Source: Chloroflexota bacterium | Lineage (GTDB): Bacteria > Chloroflexota > UBA11872 > VXOZ01 | Length of the DNA: 64,000 nt | Direction: 5' to 3' | Assembly: GCA_028874195.1 (NCBI GenBank) | Contig: JAPPLM010000042.1 | Coordinates: forward strand, 1 to 64,000 | Part shown: piece after piece, positions 45,018 through 54,719 of the stretch | How the letters are laid out: each line of letters opens with the position of its first letter | Position numbering within the stretch: position 1 is the first letter of the stretch | Notes under the pieces: generated by a model | Seen by the model: the letters and a program-made list of their open reading frames with translations, nothing else | What the model was told of the DNA's origin: nothing | Databases searched by the model: none | Made by a program: the position numbers and the translations under genes

Positions 45018-46212
45018 GGCGTGCCTCCATCAGGCTCCCATAGAATTCCAGGAGGCGAGGCGTGAACCGGCGCCAATCATAGAGTTCTTCCGCGAGCCGC
45101 TTGGCGGCGTGGCTTTGCTCTTGCGCCAACAGACGATCGCGCAGCAGATCGACCACGTGCGCGGCAAAGTCTTCCGCAGTGTCGCCAATGCGCACGTGTT
45201 CGTTGGGTGTAGCGGCGATGCCCTCAATACCTATGCTTGTGGTTACAACCGGTTTGCCCCACAGGAACGACTCGAGAATCTTAACGCGCATGCCGCTTCC
45301 CGCTCGCAGGGGAACAACCGATACCCACGCGCTGCCCAGGGCTTGTGAGAACTCGCTGTCATTGAGGGAGCCTAACGTTTGAATCCCCTGCTGTCGAAGC
45401 CGGCCCCGGCGGATGCTTGCGCCGGAACCGATACCGATAAGCTCCGCAGTTGGCACTTCAGCACGAATGAGCGGCCAGACGTATGTGCAGAACCACTGTA
45501 AGCCGTCCCGATTCGGGCGGTAGTCCAGCGCACCCGCGTAGAACAGGCGGGGTGAGGTAGCGAGAGGTATGTTCTGAGGAGTGTGCGCTTCAGGATCAAC
45601 GCCGGTGGGAATGACCGTGTGCGGCTTGCCGCTGGCAAGTGGCTCAAGGAAGCCTGCATCAACCTCGGAGACACAGAGCCAGCCGTCGCTGGCAGCGAGC
45701 GCGTTTGCCTCATATTCTCGCAGCCGACGGGCTTGGTCCTGTGCATACCAGCGTCCCAGCGCCTGCGACGCGGCGGCGAGGCGTTCTTGCAGCAGATACC
45801 CCACATTGTGCTCGTCGAGTACGAGCACGCTGCCGGGGTTCTCTTCTCTTGCCACCGGAAGGTACGGGGCCATTTCCAACCCCCCGAATTGGATGAGATC
45901 GAAGCGCTGATTTGCCAGCATGAAGCGCAGACGCTCCGCCAGGGCCTCACTTTGCAGGCGGAGGGCGAGTTCGGGCTCGGAACTCCGCAGCAGATGCAAG
46001 ACACGGTCGCTCAGAGCCGGATGAGGCCGCGCCACCCATCCTGCCCAACTGCACATCTCGTTGAGCGCCGAGAGATCGGTGCTGGCATCACCAAAGCACA
46101 GCACGTAAACCTGGTGCTGTGTGGCAGCGCCGGCGATGAGTTGATAGTTGCGAATTGCGGGGCTGGTGTGGGGCGGCCAAGGCGGTTGGGGAGTGAGGAA
46201 GAGGACACGCAT
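45004..46212 (-). CDS. GT4 glycosyltransferase
   Basis: About 402 residues: MRVLFLTPQPPWPPHTSPAIRNYQL, LIQFGGLEMAPYLP, LVLDEHNVGYL, RLFYAGALDYRPNRDGLQWF, VVPLRAGSGMRVKILESFLWGKPVVTTSIGIEG. It looks like a sugar transferase of the GT4 'exosortase-style' family. It overlaps the next - strand gene by 14 bp at its 3' end and the previous gene's stop by 4 bp at its start. Confidence 0.85.
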   Translation of the reverse strand: MRVLFLTPQPPWPPHTSPAIRNYQLIAGAATQHQVYVLCFGDASTDLSALNEMCSWAGWVARPHPALSDRVLHLLRSSEPELALRLQSEALAERLRFMLANQRFDLIQFGGLEMAPYLPVAREENPGSVLVLDEHNVGYLLQERLAAASQALGRWYAQDQARRLREYEANALAASDGWLCVSEVDAGFLEPLASGKPHTVIPTGVDPEAHTPQNIPLATSPRLFYAGALDYRPNRDGLQWFCTYVWPLIRAEVPTAELIGIGSGASIRRGRLRQQGIQTLGSLNDSEFSQALGSAWVSVVPLRAGSGMRVKILESFLWGKPVVTTSIGIEGIAATPNEHVRIGDTAEDFAAHVVDLLRDRLLAQEQSHAAKRLAEELYDWRRFTPRLLEFYGSLMEARHAKA

Positions 46213-47335
46213 CAAAGTGATCCTGCGTTTGCGACGAAGTCGGCGGCCTCGCGGTAGACGGCTAACGTCTGTTCCGCCGTAGATTGCCAGGAGAAATCCT
46301 TCACTCGTGTGAACCCTTTGGCAATCATGTTGTCGCGCCGCCCTGAATCATCCAACAGAGTCTTGATCCCCTCCGCAATCGCTTCGGCGGAGGTCGGATC
46401 TACGAGTACGGCGGCGTCTCCGGCTATCTCCGCCATGCTGCTGTGGTTGGAGGTAATCACCGGACAGCCGCACGCCATCGCCTCCAGAATAGGCAGGCCG
46501 AATCCCTCATAGCGCGAGGGGTACAAAAGGCCGGCCGCCCCTGTGTAAAGCACTGGAAGGTCATCTTCGTTCACGTAGCCAAGAAATTTGACCTGGTCCT
46601 CGAGGCGATGTTCCTGAACTGCTTCGAGCACCCGATCGTAATGGTAGCCTCGTCCACCGGCAAAGACGAGATGGGGACGACTCTTGCGCGGCAGCAAGGC
46701 ATATGCCGCGAGCAAGCGCTCAAGATTCTTACGTGCCTCGATGTTGCCGACAACGAGAAAGTATGAATCCGGGACGCTAAGGCGATTCCTGACAGTCTCG
46801 CAGTCAGCTTGGGCGCGCGGAAAGTAGGCCGGATCAGCCGCCAAGTGAATCGTCACCACTCGCTCCGGTGCGATAGAAACACGGTTGAGCACTTCACTTC
46901 GAGTGAAGTCCGAAATAGCAATCACTTTTGCTGCCTGCGTGAGTGTGCGGAATACCTGGAAGTGGTGCGCAGGCTAGCGGTGTCATAGGCTTCCGGACGT
47001 GCGAGGAAAGAGAGGTCTTGCACGGTAACCACACTCTGCCAGCCAAGCCGATGCGGGGCGACATGGTCGGGACTGTGGAGCAGATCCACGTTTCTCGGTG
47101 CAAGCTCTGTTGCCAGAAGCCAACGCTCCCAGCGGTGATGAGCCGGGGTTATGACCTTGCGGCTGCGAATTGCCGGCGCTTGGACAAGAGACTCCCGCTC
47201 CCGTCGGCTTTGGAAGAGAACCAACTCCACATCACCGATGGCACATTCCGGCAACGCGCGCACGAGGTTGCGAATGTAGCGACCTATACCCGTGCGATTG
47301 TAGTAGTGCAGGCGACAATCGATGCCAATCTTCAT
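46212..47335 (-). pseudogene. GT4 glycosyltransferase split by a one-base frameshift
   Basis: Residues 1-~121 (MKIGIDCRLHYYNRTGIGRYIRNL ... VVTVQDLSFLARPEAYDTASLR) and a second frame (VIAISDFTRSEVLNRV ... PSRYEGFGLPILEAMACGCPVITS) are the N- and C-terminal halves of one GT4 enzyme. Insertion of one C in CTGCGCACCACTTCC (near 46966-46970) would restore LRHHFQVFRTLTQAAKVIAISDF. Either a real mutation or an assembly/sequencing error; the rest of the gene looks undamaged, which favours a recent event or an error. Confidence 0.85.
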
Positions 47336-47431
47336 GCCATGATGTGAGAAACGGCTGCGGTACTGCTTGATTCACGGAGGCCCGAGGAACTCTCAGAATG
47401 GCAGACCCCTCAGTAAATCATAGCACTGTGA

Positions 47432-48892
47432 CTATACATCGGCAGAGCGGTTTGGACTGCGCCGCGTCCAAGCAGTGGCGACACCGAGCCCGGCAACCAT
47501 CCAGAACATGGTTGCCATGTGGGGCATGCTCACGTAGTGGTGGTCGAATAGTCCGGTGACGAGCGCGCCAAGCACGCCCGCGATGGCGCCAAACACTACC
47601 CACTCACTGTCGGGGTTCACGTCCATGCGCCACCCGCGCCACATGCTCCAGAGCGCGGCTCCGACAGCCAGACAGAAGGCGGCAAGGGTAAGCAATCCAC
47701 CAAATTCGGCCAGTTGCAAGTAAAGGCTGGAGACGCCCACGAACGTATCTATGGTGGGCGGCGGCCCAAAGCCCACACCGAGCCACGGGTGATCTTGAAT
47801 GAGTTGGATTGACTTTGCGTACTCGTCTAGACGCATTGCTGCCGCGCGGTCCTGCGCGCGCAGCCCGGACAAGAGATGCAAGAGCATGGCTCGGGTTTGC
47901 GGCAATGCGATGAGTGCCAGACCGCCAAGAGGGTAGAACCATAGCATCATGCGGTACCGGAGGATAGTGAGAACGGCGATAGCCGCGCCGCTTCCTAGCA
48001 AAGCGGCTCGCGAACGGGTGAGAAGGAGACAGAGCAGCAGGATACCAAGCACACCGAGCAGCCACCAGCGCCGTGGATGGCTGGCCCAAAGCGCCACGCC
48101 AAAGGCGATGGCAAAGACCAAGACGCCGCCGAGCATATTAGGACCGACGCTCGTTCCCGTAGCGCGCAGCAAAGGGGTGTCGGCAATGTACCGAAGCACG
48201 TCCCCACCCACCGGATAGCCAATTCGCCCCAACGTTGAAAGTAATCTGATTGCATAGCCGGCGGGAATGAGGTATAGCACCACGCCAAGCAAGGCCTGTC
48301 CGGCGGCGAATGCGAGGAACCACGTGGCCGCGCGCCGCACGGCCTTTCCTGTCTGCAGCCAAGTGGTGAGCATGACGAATACGAAGGCGCTGGAGGCTAA
48401 CTTGATTGCCTGCGTGATGGCATCTTCGGTCAAGCCAAAACGCAGGCCATTGCCGGCAACGACCAAGAGTAGAACGGCGTAGAGTGTAACCGCGATAACG
48501 TCGGCACGGGCGGGGAGGCGCAAGCGATGCGTGCATACCTGCCAGGCAAAGAGAAAGAGCAGCGCGCCGGTGGCAAGGTCTAGGAAGCTGAAGCGGAATC
48601 CAATGCGAAACGGCAGCGTACCGAATGGCAGCAACCACACTATCGCTGTAAGCCCGATGACGGCGAGGCCGGGTGAAAACGCAACGGCGACGCTGCCGCA
48701 TAATCCTGCCAGGAGTAGGACGAGTATGAATGGAGAGTAGTTGGCCGCACCCCAACCTATGAAGGCGCCGAGCAAGACGGCGATCAAGAGGAAGAGCATT
48801 GTCCACGCGGCACGGTTCAGTGTCTCGTTGCGCAAGAAGCCGGTCGGCAGTCCTAAGCTCATTACAGGCACTCTTTTCTCATCCGGATGCAT
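47432..48892 (-). CDS. O-antigen ligase/polymerase-like membrane protein
   Basis: 486 residues, about 11-12 hydrophobic helices. The periplasmic-loop signature is in the second half: SRAALLGSGAAIAVL and SIQLIQDHPWLGVGFGP, typical of the O-antigen ligase (WaaL/Wzy) domain. It should link or polymerise lipid-carried glycan outside the membrane. A start at 48862 (MSLGLPTG) is also possible. Confidence 0.85.
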   Translation of the reverse strand: MHPDEKRVPVMSLGLPTGFLRNETLNRAAWTMLFLLIAVLLGAFIGWGAANYSPFILVLLLAGLCGSVAVAFSPGLAVIGLTAIVWLLPFGTLPFRIGFRFSFLDLATGALLFLFAWQVCTHRLRLPARADVIAVTLYAVLLLVVAGNGLRFGLTEDAITQAIKLASSAFVFVMLTTWLQTGKAVRRAATWFLAFAAGQALLGVVLYLIPAGYAIRLLSTLGRIGYPVGGDVLRYIADTPLLRATGTSVGPNMLGGVLVFAIAFGVALWASHPRRWWLLGVLGILLLCLLLTRSRAALLGSGAAIAVLTILRYRMMLWFYPLGGLALIALPQTRAMLLHLLSGLRAQDRAAAMRLDEYAKSIQLIQDHPWLGVGFGPPPTIDTFVGVSSLYLQLAEFGGLLTLAAFCLAVGAALWSMWRGWRMDVNPDSEWVVFGAIAGVLGALVTGLFDHHYVSMPHMATMFWMVAGLGVATAWTRRSPNRSADV

Positions 48893-49138
48893 ACGTTGCG
48901 GGCCTTGAATTGAGCGTCATTCCTCGTTTTGGGAAACCGGCCTGCTTAGGCTAGCAAATGCCGCGTAGAAAGGTGGAGTAGACACCGTGCCTGGAACCGA
49001 CAGTGAGCACATGAAGGGCGGCCGGACAGGATTCCTCTTTTAAAAAAGTGGCCGTAGGAACTCACCCAAAGGACAAGATGCGAGCAATATCAATCGCCGT
49101 CCGTGCATACCAGTTGTCGCGGCAATTGGTCGCGTCTG

Positions 49139-49495
49139 CTAGAGTTGCTCTTCCCCGTTGGCGCCGGCACGGTACTCTTCAGCAGTAATGAACCTGCCAC
49201 CCTCGATGTGTCTGCTTTGCTCTTCATACTTGGTGTTGTAGTGAATCTCAATGCGCATTTGTTGGAAGCACGTGTCACTCCGGCCCATGACGTCTTTGAA
49301 GAGACTGTAACCGGTAGGGGAATCGCTGCCGCCGGATTCTTCGTACTCTTCCACAAGGTCGTATCCCTTGCGGGCCATCACAGCCACGGTCTCATCGCAT
49401 CTGTTGCAGCGTACGTAATACCAAAGCAAATTAGGATCGGCGGCCGATTCATTATCGTCGCCAGGACCGGAGAGAAAGCGCTTGAGGAATTTCAT
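49139..49495 (-). CDS. Small protein with CxxC motif, unknown
   Basis: 118 residues with YYVRCNRCDETVAV (a CxxC knuckle) and a second Cys further on (TCFQQMRIEIHYN), ending EGGRFITAEEY. The strong ribosome site GGGAGGGG lies inside the last codons of the ORF immediately upstream. I recall such short proteins as conserved in Chloroflexota but give no function. Confidence 0.6.
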   Translation of the reverse strand: MKFLKRFLSGPGDDNESAADPNLLWYYVRCNRCDETVAVMARKGYDLVEEYEESGGSDSPTGYSLFKDVMGRSDTCFQQMRIEIHYNTKYEEQSRHIEGGRFITAEEYRAGANGEEQL

Positions 49496-49500
49496 CGGCG

Positions 49501-49644
49501 TTACCCCTCCCAGATAGTGCCTAGAGCTTGAAGCCGGTCGAATACATGCGGGTCTTCATCTCCCATTACTATTGTACGGTTTCCCCGGCCAAGGGGTTGT
49601 GCCATTAGTCTTTGCACTGCAGCGCAGAGTGAGTCACACCTCAT
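49501..49644 (-). CDS. Possible 47-codon ORF coupled to the CxxC protein
   Basis: MRCDSLCAAVQRLMAQ ... EDPHVFDRLQALGTIWEG. The stop codon overlaps the ribosome site of the next gene, as in translational coupling. There is no good ribosome site of its own and no recognisable domain. Weakly supported. Confidence 0.3.
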   Translation of the reverse strand: MRCDSLCAAVQRLMAQPLGRGNRTIVMGDEDPHVFDRLQALGTIWEG

Positions 49645-49722
49645 GTTTGCGTGCTGAGTTACCCATATGTATCTGACCGCTCGTGTTGGCATGAGGCCCC
49701 ACACTCAGCGCTCCAGGCAGTT

Positions 49723-50730
49723 TCAATGCCGCTCCTTGTCGAGAGGCAACACCCAAGGTCCCATAAGTTTCTCTACCTGCGCCAGGTCAGCCGTGACGTG
49801 ACCTTGCACCACGCGACGTTTACGCAGCATTGCGGGGATCGAGGCGAGTCCGGCAATCTGACCGCGCAAGCGCGCGCGTGCCGCTTCACCGCGAAAGTTG
49901 CGCAGCGCCTGGAAGGCGATCACCAATTGCTGCCCGATTATGCGCATCCAGTAGCGGCGCCAGAAAGGTCCTGGGATGTCTTTCACTGCGACAGATATGA
50001 AGTTTCGCCCGCAATAATAGCTGGCAAGCACTCCCCCTCCGGTTGCGGATACGTGGTGGAAGACCCGTGCCTCGGGGACATAGAGACAGCGATAGCCTTG
50101 GAGGTTAGCGCGCCAACTCAAGTCCACGTCTTCGCAATAGGAGACAAGGTTTTCATCGAAGAAGCCAATGGCCTCCAGCAAGCTCCGGCGGTAGGCACAA
50201 GCAGCCCCCTGCGCGCCGAATACCCAACCGCGTTCGCTAAAGGTGGGACCGTCCGGCTCCCAGACCCCGCGGTTGCCCGGCACGCCATCCAAGCCATAGT
50301 AATCACCCGCGGAGTGCAAGCGTGCGCGATCCTGATGGAGGAGGATCTTGCAAGCAAATGACGCCGCTTCGGGATGATCGTTTGCCGCAGCCACAAGCTC
50401 TGCGAGCCACGTAGGCGCGGCTTCCGTGTCATTGTTGAGCAATACAATCAACGCGCCGCGTGCAACGTCATACGCCGCTTGCACACCGCGAGCAAAGCCG
50501 AGGTTTCGCTCGAGAGCGACAATGCGTACCCATGCAAACTCCTGTGCCAGCATCTCCGCTGTACCGTCGGTTGACCCATTCTCCGCCACGATCACTTCGA
50601 AGTCCTTGAACGTCTGTTGCGCGAGAGAATCGAGGCAGGAGCGCAGGATGTCTTTGCCATTCCAGGTCGGAATGAGCACGCTAACGGGATTGGGAGTTTC
50701 TGCGGCGCCTGCCGCGGGAAGTTCTTTCAT
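49723..50730 (-). CDS. GT2 glycosyltransferase
   Basis: About 335 residues: NPVSVLIPTWNGKDILRSCLDSLAQQTFKDFEVIVAENGSTDGTAEML, IVLLNNDTEAAP, VSYCEDVDLSWRANLQGYRC. It acts on exopolysaccharide or cell-surface glycan. ATG 50730 (MKELPAAG) is chosen; the upstream in-frame 49 codons do not fit the family. Confidence 0.88.
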   Translation of the reverse strand: MKELPAAGAAETPNPVSVLIPTWNGKDILRSCLDSLAQQTFKDFEVIVAENGSTDGTAEMLAQEFAWVRIVALERNLGFARGVQAAYDVARGALIVLLNNDTEAAPTWLAELVAAANDHPEAASFACKILLHQDRARLHSAGDYYGLDGVPGNRGVWEPDGPTFSERGWVFGAQGAACAYRRSLLEAIGFFDENLVSYCEDVDLSWRANLQGYRCLYVPEARVFHHVSATGGGVLASYYCGRNFISVAVKDIPGPFWRRYWMRIIGQQLVIAFQALRNFRGEAARARLRGQIAGLASIPAMLRKRRVVQGHVTADLAQVEKLMGPWVLPLDKERH

Positions 50731-51265
50731 TCTGCGATTCTCAGCGAGCATACGCGAAGTGCCGTGTGGAAGGTCGTTCAAGTAACTGAGCAAACATGGT
50801 CTTGGTCCGGACAATAGACAGCGCCGCTCCGTGCAGTCTTCGTGCGACTTAACCGCCCACAGGAGTCTGCGCACCATTCCGCAACGTTTTTGACTTTGCC
50901 CAAAAGTTCAAGGCGGTAGATCAGTTGCGCTGCGGCGGTTCAATTGATCGTCTCAACGGCGCCAAACCGGAAAAATGCCGTGGAAGTCCTGGTTTTCAAG
51001 CCGAATTTTTCGATTTTTTTGCCTGAATTTCGCGCTTAGGGTATTGGAATTGTGAATCTCTGTGCTATAGTATATGGGTACATTGACTTGTAACTACCCC
51101 CTAGTGCAAGTCGAGTATAGCACTGGTTACGGCGAAAGATGCTTCCACCTACAATTCCCTGGGAGTGCTTTGTCCGTAGCGATTTTTTCCACCGATTAGC
51201 ATGCATGTCATGCTGATTCTTATAACCTTCTGTGTTGTTCACATCTGTCTGTGTGAGGGCAAGGC
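50731..51265. other. Divergent intergenic region
   Basis: Between the - strand glycosyltransferase and the + strand TPR gene. It holds the promoter at 51044-51071 and a ~190-base leader. T-rich tracts around 51005-51020 are seen. No further gene is supported. Confidence 0.5.
51044..51071 (+). promoter_or_regulatory. Promoter for the TPR protein gene
   Basis: TTGGAA (51044-51049), 16-bp spacer, TATAGT (51066-51071) preceded by TGC (extended -10). It implies a 5' leader of ~190 nt before 51266. Confidence 0.5.
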
Positions 51266-52078
51266 ATGTCACAAGTCATAAGTACCGACCGCAACCGTTT
51301 CAAGCGGTATTGGGAGCAACAGGCAATTCAATGCGCTGCGCATCAGCAGTGGGCCGAAGCCGAGAAGATCAATCGCTCGATCGTAAAGCTATGGCCGGAG
51401 GATGTTGACGCCCACAATCGTCTCGGCAAGGCCCTTTGGGAGATGGGGTTGCTGCGGGAAGCGAAAGATACGTACCGGCGGGCGCTCGATCTCGATCCGG
51501 TAAATGCGATTGCCGGGCGGAATCTCGAGCGGCTCGCATCATCTCTCTGCGCCGCGCCCGAATCTACCGGCGCCGACGACATACCGCATGTTCCCGCGGA
51601 TATCTTCATCGCCGAATCCGGCAAGACCACGATTGTAAAGGTGCTTCCGCTGCCTGGACGGGTCAGTAACGAGTTACCATTGCCAGGAGACCCGTTGCGT
51701 TTGCACCAACATGGCAGCATAATTCGCTTACTGAGCCGCAGCGGACAACCGTTAGGCCAACTCGGCGCCGCGCTCTCGCAGCGGCTTGGCTTCTTGATTG
51801 AATCCGGCAATGCTTACGCCGCCGCGATTGTGGGAATACAGAACGGTGACATCTACATTGTAATCAAGGAAGTATACCAGCACCCTAGCCTGGTTGGGCA
51901 GCACTCCTTCCCTAGTCAGAGTCGCACGCTGAACGGGAAGTTGGCACTTGTGCGACATTCCGCAGTTGCGTTTGAAAGCGACGCGGCGGATGATTTCGGT
52001 GACTCTGATGATTGGGCAGACCTCGAAGCGGAAGCGGTTGATCATGAAGACCTCATGCTGATCGAGGACGACCTCTAG
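51266..52078 (+). CDS. TPR protein with HIRAN-like C-terminal region
   Basis: 270 residues. Two TPR units at about residues 24-90 (WAEAEKINRSIVKLWPEDVDAHNRLGKALWEMG, LLREAKDTYRRALDLDPVNAIAGRNL). The region ~150-205 (LGQLGAALSQRLGFLIESGNAYAAAI) looks like a HIRAN-type fold, a weak resemblance. An acidic tail (EDLMLIEDDL) follows. It probably mediates protein contacts; 41 bp before a lipoprotein gene. Confidence 0.65.
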   Translation: MSQVISTDRNRFKRYWEQQAIQCAAHQQWAEAEKINRSIVKLWPEDVDAHNRLGKALWEMGLLREAKDTYRRALDLDPVNAIAGRNLERLASSLCAAPESTGADDIPHVPADIFIAESGKTTIVKVLPLPGRVSNELPLPGDPLRLHQHGSIIRLLSRSGQPLGQLGAALSQRLGFLIESGNAYAAAIVGIQNGDIYIVIKEVYQHPSLVGQHSFPSQSRTLNGKLALVRHSAVAFESDAADDFGDSDDWADLEAEAVDHEDLMLIEDDL

Positions 52079-52119
52079 CCTTAGGTGTTTCGGTTAGTGC
52101 TGGCTTATGGGTTCACGCC

Positions 52120-53922
52120 ATGATCCGACCAGGGCTCGTTACGAGAGCATTGGCTCTCTGCTCGCTGATTTCCCTCTTTTCTCTCGGTTGCAGTTCCCTC
52201 CCCTCAACGGTTCCCCCGGTTCAAGCGCCTGAGAGCGTTGCCGACCAAGCTGACGACCGCATCGGTCAAATCTCCCGCGATGTCATTCGCGTTCTCCGTC
52301 ACCTCAATATCAACAATCTTGCCTTTGCCCGCCAATCGCTTACTCCAGGCAAGTATCGCGTGGCGCTTGACTTCCTCATTCCTGAGATTCAGCTCCTGGC
52401 TCAGCAAGTGGTCGAGGTCAATGCAGGTGGCACAGAGGCTGCGCCGGCCGCCTTGCTCAGCGCGGTTGATCCGCTCGCGCGCGCGGCGGCGGAATTTCGC
52501 CGATACATCGAAACTGAGCAAGATGCCGCCCTGGCTGCGGCGTATTCCCAGCTCTCCGAAGCGCACGTTCAGCTTGAGCATTTCCTCGCCAACAGTGCCT
52601 TAGCGGAGGGCCCAACGCTGCAAGAACTCCTCTTGCAGGCGGGAAGAGTAGAGATCGAGGCAGAGCCAATAGCGGTATCGCGCGTGGTGTTGGGACCTTT
52701 TGCGAACATGGAAGATGCCAAAACGGTACAAGAGGCGGCGGCAACCTATAACGCTGTGATCAGGCAGGATGAATTGCCCTCGGTCTGGTTGGGTCCGTTC
52801 CGGGTTACGGCAGAGGCGGGGGCGGTGGCGGCGCAGTGGCGGGAACTTAAGGTGCCGGCAGCCGTCCATGAGGATACGGTGTACGAGTTTCGCGCTACTG
52901 AGGTCTCGCCGGTTCAGGGCCGCACGTGGCGTGAATTAGCCTGGTTTCACGACATGGAGATAGCGGCGCACTTCATCGCGGTATCTCCCGAAGGGAATGT
53001 CGTGCTTGCCGGCGATACGAGTGGTACGATCCAGCGCCGGACCGGGCAGGGTGAACACTTTTGGACCCAGTCATTTGCCCTACCCACGTATGCGCTCGCG
53101 GTGACCCGAGAAGGAGGAGCAATCTTTGCAGCAGGAATTGGGGCGCATGCCCTGAGTGGAGATGGAGCCAGGCTCTGGCGTGACTCGCTGGAGGAGTATG
53201 AGGTCATCCTTGAGCGAGCCGCAATTAGCAATGACGGGCGGACAATGGTTGCGGCCACGTCGAATGCAGAGGGATTGGGTCGGGCTTTCGGATTCAATGA
53301 GTCAGGGTTAGCGTGGTCGACGTCTGTCGAATACCACGCCATACCCGGCCTCAATAGTTTCCATCTCTCACCGGACGGCGATCGGGTCGCGTTGGGAGGG
53401 AACGGCCAAGGCCGCTATCAGGTGATGGTGGTCAACGAACGCGGCGAGAAAATTATGGGATCGGATTTCATCGAACCTGTCGTTGACGTCGCCCTTGCCG
53501 GTCTCAACCAAAAGGTAGTTGTGCTCACCGAACGGCACGTCAGCCAGTTTGATATAGCGTCGCAGCAGATAGAGTGGCAGGCGTCGGCCCGTGGGCGCGC
53601 GCTGGCGGTCTCGCAGCCTGGCGACATCATCTACGTCGGCGGTGTGCAAGGTATTACCGCGTTCTATCAGGATGGCCGCCGGTTGTGGACGCAAGACGCC
53701 ATGCCAGTGTCCCAGATTGTGGCCAACTACAACTACCTCATCGGTCTTTCCAAGAACATTCGGCTGGTTGTAGTCAAGTACGACGGCAGCATCCTCGGGA
53801 CGGTGAGCCCGCTCGTCCCTATCCGCGATTTCGCCGTGGCGACGGACGGCGACCTCCTCATCGCGCTCGATGAGGAAAACCGATTGTCGGTGTGGCGCTT
53901 GCCGCCTCCTGCCACGGAATAG
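52120..53922 (+). CDS. Lipoprotein with SPOR-like and beta-propeller domains
   Basis: 600 residues. Signal peptide with lipobox SLGC (Cys24). A helical part (~45-165) is followed by SPOR-like repeats (~185-270, VVLGPFANMEDAKTVQEAA, VWLGPFRVTAEAGAVAAQW). The C-terminal ~320 residues are PQQ/WD-like blades (AVSPEGNVVLAGDTSGTIQR; HLSPDGDRVALGGNGQG; ALDEENRLSVWRL). SPOR domains bind denuded peptidoglycan, so an envelope role is inferred. Confidence 0.75.
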   Translation: MIRPGLVTRALALCSLISLFSLGCSSLPSTVPPVQAPESVADQADDRIGQISRDVIRVLRHLNINNLAFARQSLTPGKYRVALDFLIPEIQLLAQQVVEVNAGGTEAAPAALLSAVDPLARAAAEFRRYIETEQDAALAAAYSQLSEAHVQLEHFLANSALAEGPTLQELLLQAGRVEIEAEPIAVSRVVLGPFANMEDAKTVQEAAATYNAVIRQDELPSVWLGPFRVTAEAGAVAAQWRELKVPAAVHEDTVYEFRATEVSPVQGRTWRELAWFHDMEIAAHFIAVSPEGNVVLAGDTSGTIQRRTGQGEHFWTQSFALPTYALAVTREGGAIFAAGIGAHALSGDGARLWRDSLEEYEVILERAAISNDGRTMVAATSNAEGLGRAFGFNESGLAWSTSVEYHAIPGLNSFHLSPDGDRVALGGNGQGRYQVMVVNERGEKIMGSDFIEPVVDVALAGLNQKVVVLTERHVSQFDIASQQIEWQASARGRALAVSQPGDIIYVGGVQGITAFYQDGRRLWTQDAMPVSQIVANYNYLIGLSKNIRLVVVKYDGSILGTVSPLVPIRDFAVATDGDLLIALDEENRLSVWRLPPPATE

Positions 53923-53981
53923 TCGCAGCAGGCGTGTAATAGGCGCGGAGACTCAATGCCGTCGCGCTCTTCGTGCGAGCT

Positions 53982-54719
53982 TTACACTCGCGACCGATAG
54001 TGCGCCGCAATGAATAGCCCCTCCACTTTCTTGATCGTAAGCTGTTCGGCGAAGGGTTCCAACACGCGGGCGAGCCCTTTCGTGCCGTAATAGACTTTCA
54101 GGGCGGGGTGAAGGGAGCCGTCGCGCAGAGGACGCGTTTGAATCTCGGTCTCCACCGCGTCAAGCGACGGCAGGCTTGAATCGAAGATGCAGACGCGGCC
54201 GCCGGGGCGTACGACGCGTTGCACTTCGCTGAGAAAGGGTACGACGTCCTCGTGGGGCACGTGGCTGAAGAAGAAGCCGAAGAAACAGCCGTCGACAGAA
54301 TTATCGGCAAACGGCAGCGCATACGCGCTGGCGCGCACGAGCGCGGCGTGCGTCTCGTTGAGATCAAGCCGCTTGCGGCACTCCGCTAACATGCGCGGGC
54401 CATAATCGAGCGCCACGACCTCCCGACCGGATTGAGCCAGAAGCGACGTCCACCAGCCGATACCGCAGGCCAATTCCAGAATGCGTCCTTCGCCAAAGGA
54501 AGCCAGTTCTTCTTCGAGTTGGCGTATGCCAGAGAGGAAAGGTTCGTTTGTCTCCGGACGGTCGTAGAGCCCGGTGCGGAGAAACCAGTCCACGTATTCG
54601 CTCGCCCGCTGGTCGTAGTAGACCTGCATGGACTGCTTGAGGGTCTCGTTGTCGAGATCTTCTTCCCAGGCATCATAATCGAAGCCGGTGCTCTTCCCGG
54701 TCGGCGGATTCTCAGACAT
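53982..54719 (-). CDS. Class I SAM-dependent methyltransferase
   Basis: 245 residues: RILELACGIGWWTSLLAQ (motif I), VVALDYGPRML, RVVRPGGRVCIFDSSLPS. Start overlaps the nucleotidyltransferase 3' end by 8 bp, so the two are one operon. The substrate may be a sugar or a lipid-linked intermediate. Confidence 0.88.
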   Translation of the reverse strand: MSENPPTGKSTGFDYDAWEEDLDNETLKQSMQVYYDQRASEYVDWFLRTGLYDRPETNEPFLSGIRQLEEELASFGEGRILELACGIGWWTSLLAQSGREVVALDYGPRMLAECRKRLDLNETHAALVRASAYALPFADNSVDGCFFGFFFSHVPHEDVVPFLSEVQRVVRPGGRVCIFDSSLPSLDAVETEIQTRPLRDGSLHPALKVYYGTKGLARVLEPFAEQLTIKKVEGLFIAAHYRSRV

